From the NCBI GenBank assembly GCA_007123695.1, contig SLGN01000303.1:1-14726 (forward strand): a stretch of 14,726 nt of DNA, given 5' to 3'. The position numbers and the translations under genes were made by a program. Numbering within the stretch: the first letter of the stretch is position 1; the number at the start of each line of letters is the position of its first letter. This stretch comes from Verrucomicrobiales bacterium. Lineage in GTDB: Bacteria > Verrucomicrobiota > Verrucomicrobiia > Verrucomicrobiales > DEV007. The notes below the pieces were generated by a model. It searched no databases. It worked only from the letters and a program-made list of their open reading frames with translations, and was not told where the DNA came from. Shown piece after piece: positions 13,456-14,726 of this stretch.

Positions 13456-13754
13456 GGCGCAAGTTCCTGCCCCGCAAGCTCTCGATGGACGCCCCTCCCG
13501 ATCGCGATTTCGGCCCCCAGCCCCTCGACGGTCTCCTCCGCGAGCTCGGCATCGAAAACCACGACCTCGTCTCGGCGAGCACCGCCCAGCTCACCCACAA
13601 GCAGGTGCAGAAGGGCCGCCGCGGCCGATACATCACTCCAAAGATCCGGCGCAAGATCCAGGCCGCGCTGGAATCGGTGGTCGCCTCCCGCACTGCCGAA
13701 GGAGAAGCGCCGCGCCGCTTCGCCCTCGACGAACTCTTTTCCTACCCCGACTGA
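13449..13754 (+). CDS. Small putative DNA-binding protein
   Basis: Starting at ATG 13449 the protein has 101 residues; ATG 13437 (105 residues) and ATG 13485 (89 residues) are alternatives. I prefer 13449 because its CCATGACA context mirrors the divergent gene's start and leaves room for a promoter. The core (from about DFGPQPLDGLLRELGI through LTHKQVQKGRRGRYITPKIR) looks like a compact helix-turn-helix with a basic recognition region, and the N-terminus is also basic (TRRKFLPRK). I recall similar short unnamed proteins in Verrucomicrobiota. It lies eight bases upstream of the Rrf2 gene, on the same strand, and is probably co-transcribed. DNA binding is inferred from composition and pattern only. 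Confidence 0.7.
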   Translation: MTRRKFLPRKLSMDAPPDRDFGPQPLDGLLRELGIENHDLVSASTAQLTHKQVQKGRRGRYITPKIRRKIQAALESVVASRTAEGEAPRRFALDELFSYPD

Positions 13755-13762
13755 TTCCCTCG

Positions 13763-14191
13763 ATGCAGATTTCGAAGAAAGCCGACTACGCCCTGCGCGC
13801 CATGGCCATCCTCGCGACCCTGCCGCCCGACCGCACTTTGCAGGCGCAGGAGCTCGCCGAAGCCGGACGCATTCCGATCAAGTTCCTCGAGCAGATCCTG
13901 CACCTGCTGAAACGGGCCGGAATGCTCAAGGCGAAACGCGGCGTCGGCGGCGGCTACCGCCTCGGGCGGGAAGGCAGGCTCATCACCGTGGCCGATGTGG
14001 TCGAGGCCGTCGACGGCGGACTGCTCCGGCTGCTCGACGCAGAGGGCTACCCCGACTTTCCCGGCGGCACCGGGCTGCGGCGCTGCCTCGGCGCAGCGGA
14101 AGACGCCACCAACAGAAAACTGCGCACCACCACGCTGGAGGACATCGCCGGGCTCGACGCCGCCGACGCCATGGTCGGCTTCGGCATTTGA
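13763..14191 (+). CDS. Rrf2-family transcriptional regulator without Fe-S cysteines
   Basis: The 142-residue protein begins MQISKKADYALRAMAILA, the classic Rrf2/IscR N-terminus. It has the winged helix-turn-helix with IPIKFLEQILHLLKRAGML (37-55) and the wing KRGVGGGYRL (58-67), then the dimerisation helix. IscR and NsrR hold an iron-sulfur cluster with three cysteines near residues 90-105. Here only one cysteine is present (C108), so cluster sensing of that type is not expected; CymR-like or ligand/protein sensing is more plausible. It lies eight bases downstream of the small putative DNA-binding gene and 111 bases upstream of the secreted S51-like gene. Its regulon is unknown; autoregulation and control of neighbours are possible. 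Confidence 0.92.
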   Translation: MQISKKADYALRAMAILATLPPDRTLQAQELAEAGRIPIKFLEQILHLLKRAGMLKAKRGVGGGYRLGREGRLITVADVVEAVDGGLLRLLDAEGYPDFPGGTGLRRCLGAAEDATNRKLRTTTLEDIAGLDAADAMVGFGI

Positions 14192-14302
14192 GCCCTGGCG
14201 CTGCCGAGCGTTCGCCCCTCCAGGGGTCCTTCCGATGCCCGCCTACCCGCCTGCAGTGCCTCCATTTTCTGCCCGAAAATTTTGCTAGCCCCCCCCAGCA
14301 CC

Positions 14303-14726
14303 ATGAAGCCGCTCCCCTTCCCCCACCCCGCCGTCCTGATTGCGCTCTGCGCCCTCTCGTTTGGGAACGGCGCGACGGCGCTCGCCGATGGCCCCCTGCT
14401 CGCAGGCGGCGGAGGCATTTCCTCGGCCGAAGAAGAAGTCTGGGACGAAATGCTGGCCGGTCGGCTCGAGGGACGACCCATCGGAATCGTCTCGACCGCC
14501 AGCGAGGATCCGAAGGCGACGGGCGAGCCGTTCGCGGAGAGGCTCAACCGGGAGAGAGGTGCCGGTGCCGCAATCTTCCTCCCCGTAGGCGTCTCCCCCG
14601 ACGCGGGCGGCGCCGACGCCGACGACGCCGAACTCGCGGCGAAGATCCGGGAATGCGGCGGCTTCTACTTCACCGGCGGCCAGCAGAACCGCACCGTCTC
14701 CATCCTGCTGCGCCGCGACGGCACCC
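14303..14726 (+). CDS. Secreted cyanophycinase-like protein (peptidase family S51), 5' part, cut by window end
   Basis: The frame is open from ATG 14303 to the window end (141 codons seen). The first about 27 residues form a signal peptide (MKPLPF, hydrophobic LIALCALSF, ending near ALA-DG). The mature part starts GPLLAGGGG, then has VWDEMLAGRLEGRPIGIVST, IFLPVGVS and GGFYFTGGQQNRTV, the order and spacing of cyanophycinase/S51 serine peptidases. The catalytic serine (GTSAGA-type) should lie just beyond the window, so activity cannot be judged. Substrates in this family range from cyanophycin to N-terminal aspartyl or isoaspartyl peptides; which applies here is unknown. Confidence 0.83.
   Translation, partial: MKPLPFPHPAVLIALCALSFGNGATALADGPLLAGGGGISSAEEEVWDEMLAGRLEGRPIGIVSTASEDPKATGEPFAERLNRERGAGAAIFLPVGVSPDAGGADADDAELAAKIRECGGFYFTGGQQNRTVSILLRRDGT

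Noticed and set aside
14264..14280. ATTTTC-TGCCC-GAAAAT small hairpin before the S51-like gene
   Set aside because: The stem is only 6 bp, mostly A:T, and the T run after it is short. It could be a weak terminator for the Rrf2 gene, but the support is too thin.

Overview
This is a GC-rich, densely packed bacterial chromosome segment with about a dozen protein genes and one tRNA. Most genes have no obvious Shine-Dalgarno sequence. The mix of families suggests a member of the Verrucomicrobiota, perhaps near Opitutae. The clues are a REP-associated (Y1) transposase tail of the type common there, a PgeF-type protein with a VHSGKKGS motif, a zinc-ribbon rhomboid-like membrane protein and a TgpA-type transglutaminase operon. 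The assignment rests on recalled family resemblance, not on a search.

Layout. Bases 1-241 (+) hold the 3' end of a REP-associated tyrosine transposase. Convergent to it is a two-gene minus-strand unit: a UbiA-like polytopic membrane protein (1878-2636, true start unclear), then a 518-residue protein (269-1825) that fuses a peptidoglycan-editing PgeF/YfiH domain to a complete IspE kinase. Divergent from these is a rhomboid-like membrane protein with a C-terminal zinc ribbon (2884-3693), followed by tRNA-Leu(UAG) (3873-3954), an AT-rich long hairpin and lysA (4112-5404). Next is a translationally coupled minus-strand pair: a secreted class I glutamine-amidotransferase-like (BPL_N) protein and a small zinc-ribbon membrane protein (5425-6533). 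Divergent from that pair is an orphan Vsr mismatch endonuclease (6680-7228).

Bases 7263-12222 form a four-gene minus-strand operon, in transcription order: DUF58 protein, TgpA-like transmembrane transglutaminase, TPR protein, beta-lactamase-family serine hydrolase. The MoxR ATPase that usually heads DUF58/transglutaminase loci is absent. Upstream lie a candidate promoter and a fossil C-terminus of a HigA antitoxin, then a D-2-hydroxyacid dehydrogenase (12440-13414, minus). A 22-66 base divergent control region, depending on which start is used, separates the dehydrogenase from a small putative DNA-binding protein and an Rrf2-family regulator lacking the Fe-S cysteines. The window ends inside a secreted cyanophycinase-like (S51) protein.

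Shared themes. PgeF edits muropeptide precursors, IspE supplies isoprenoids (including the undecaprenyl carrier), UbiA-like proteins use polyprenyl diphosphates, and LysA consumes meso-diaminopimelate, so the left third leans towards envelope precursor metabolism. The most distinctive observations are the PgeF-IspE fusion, the MoxR-less DUF58/transglutaminase operon with its two extra genes, the HigA fossil, and the matching inverted repeats at divergent starts. I see no CRISPR array, prophage or complete mobile element.
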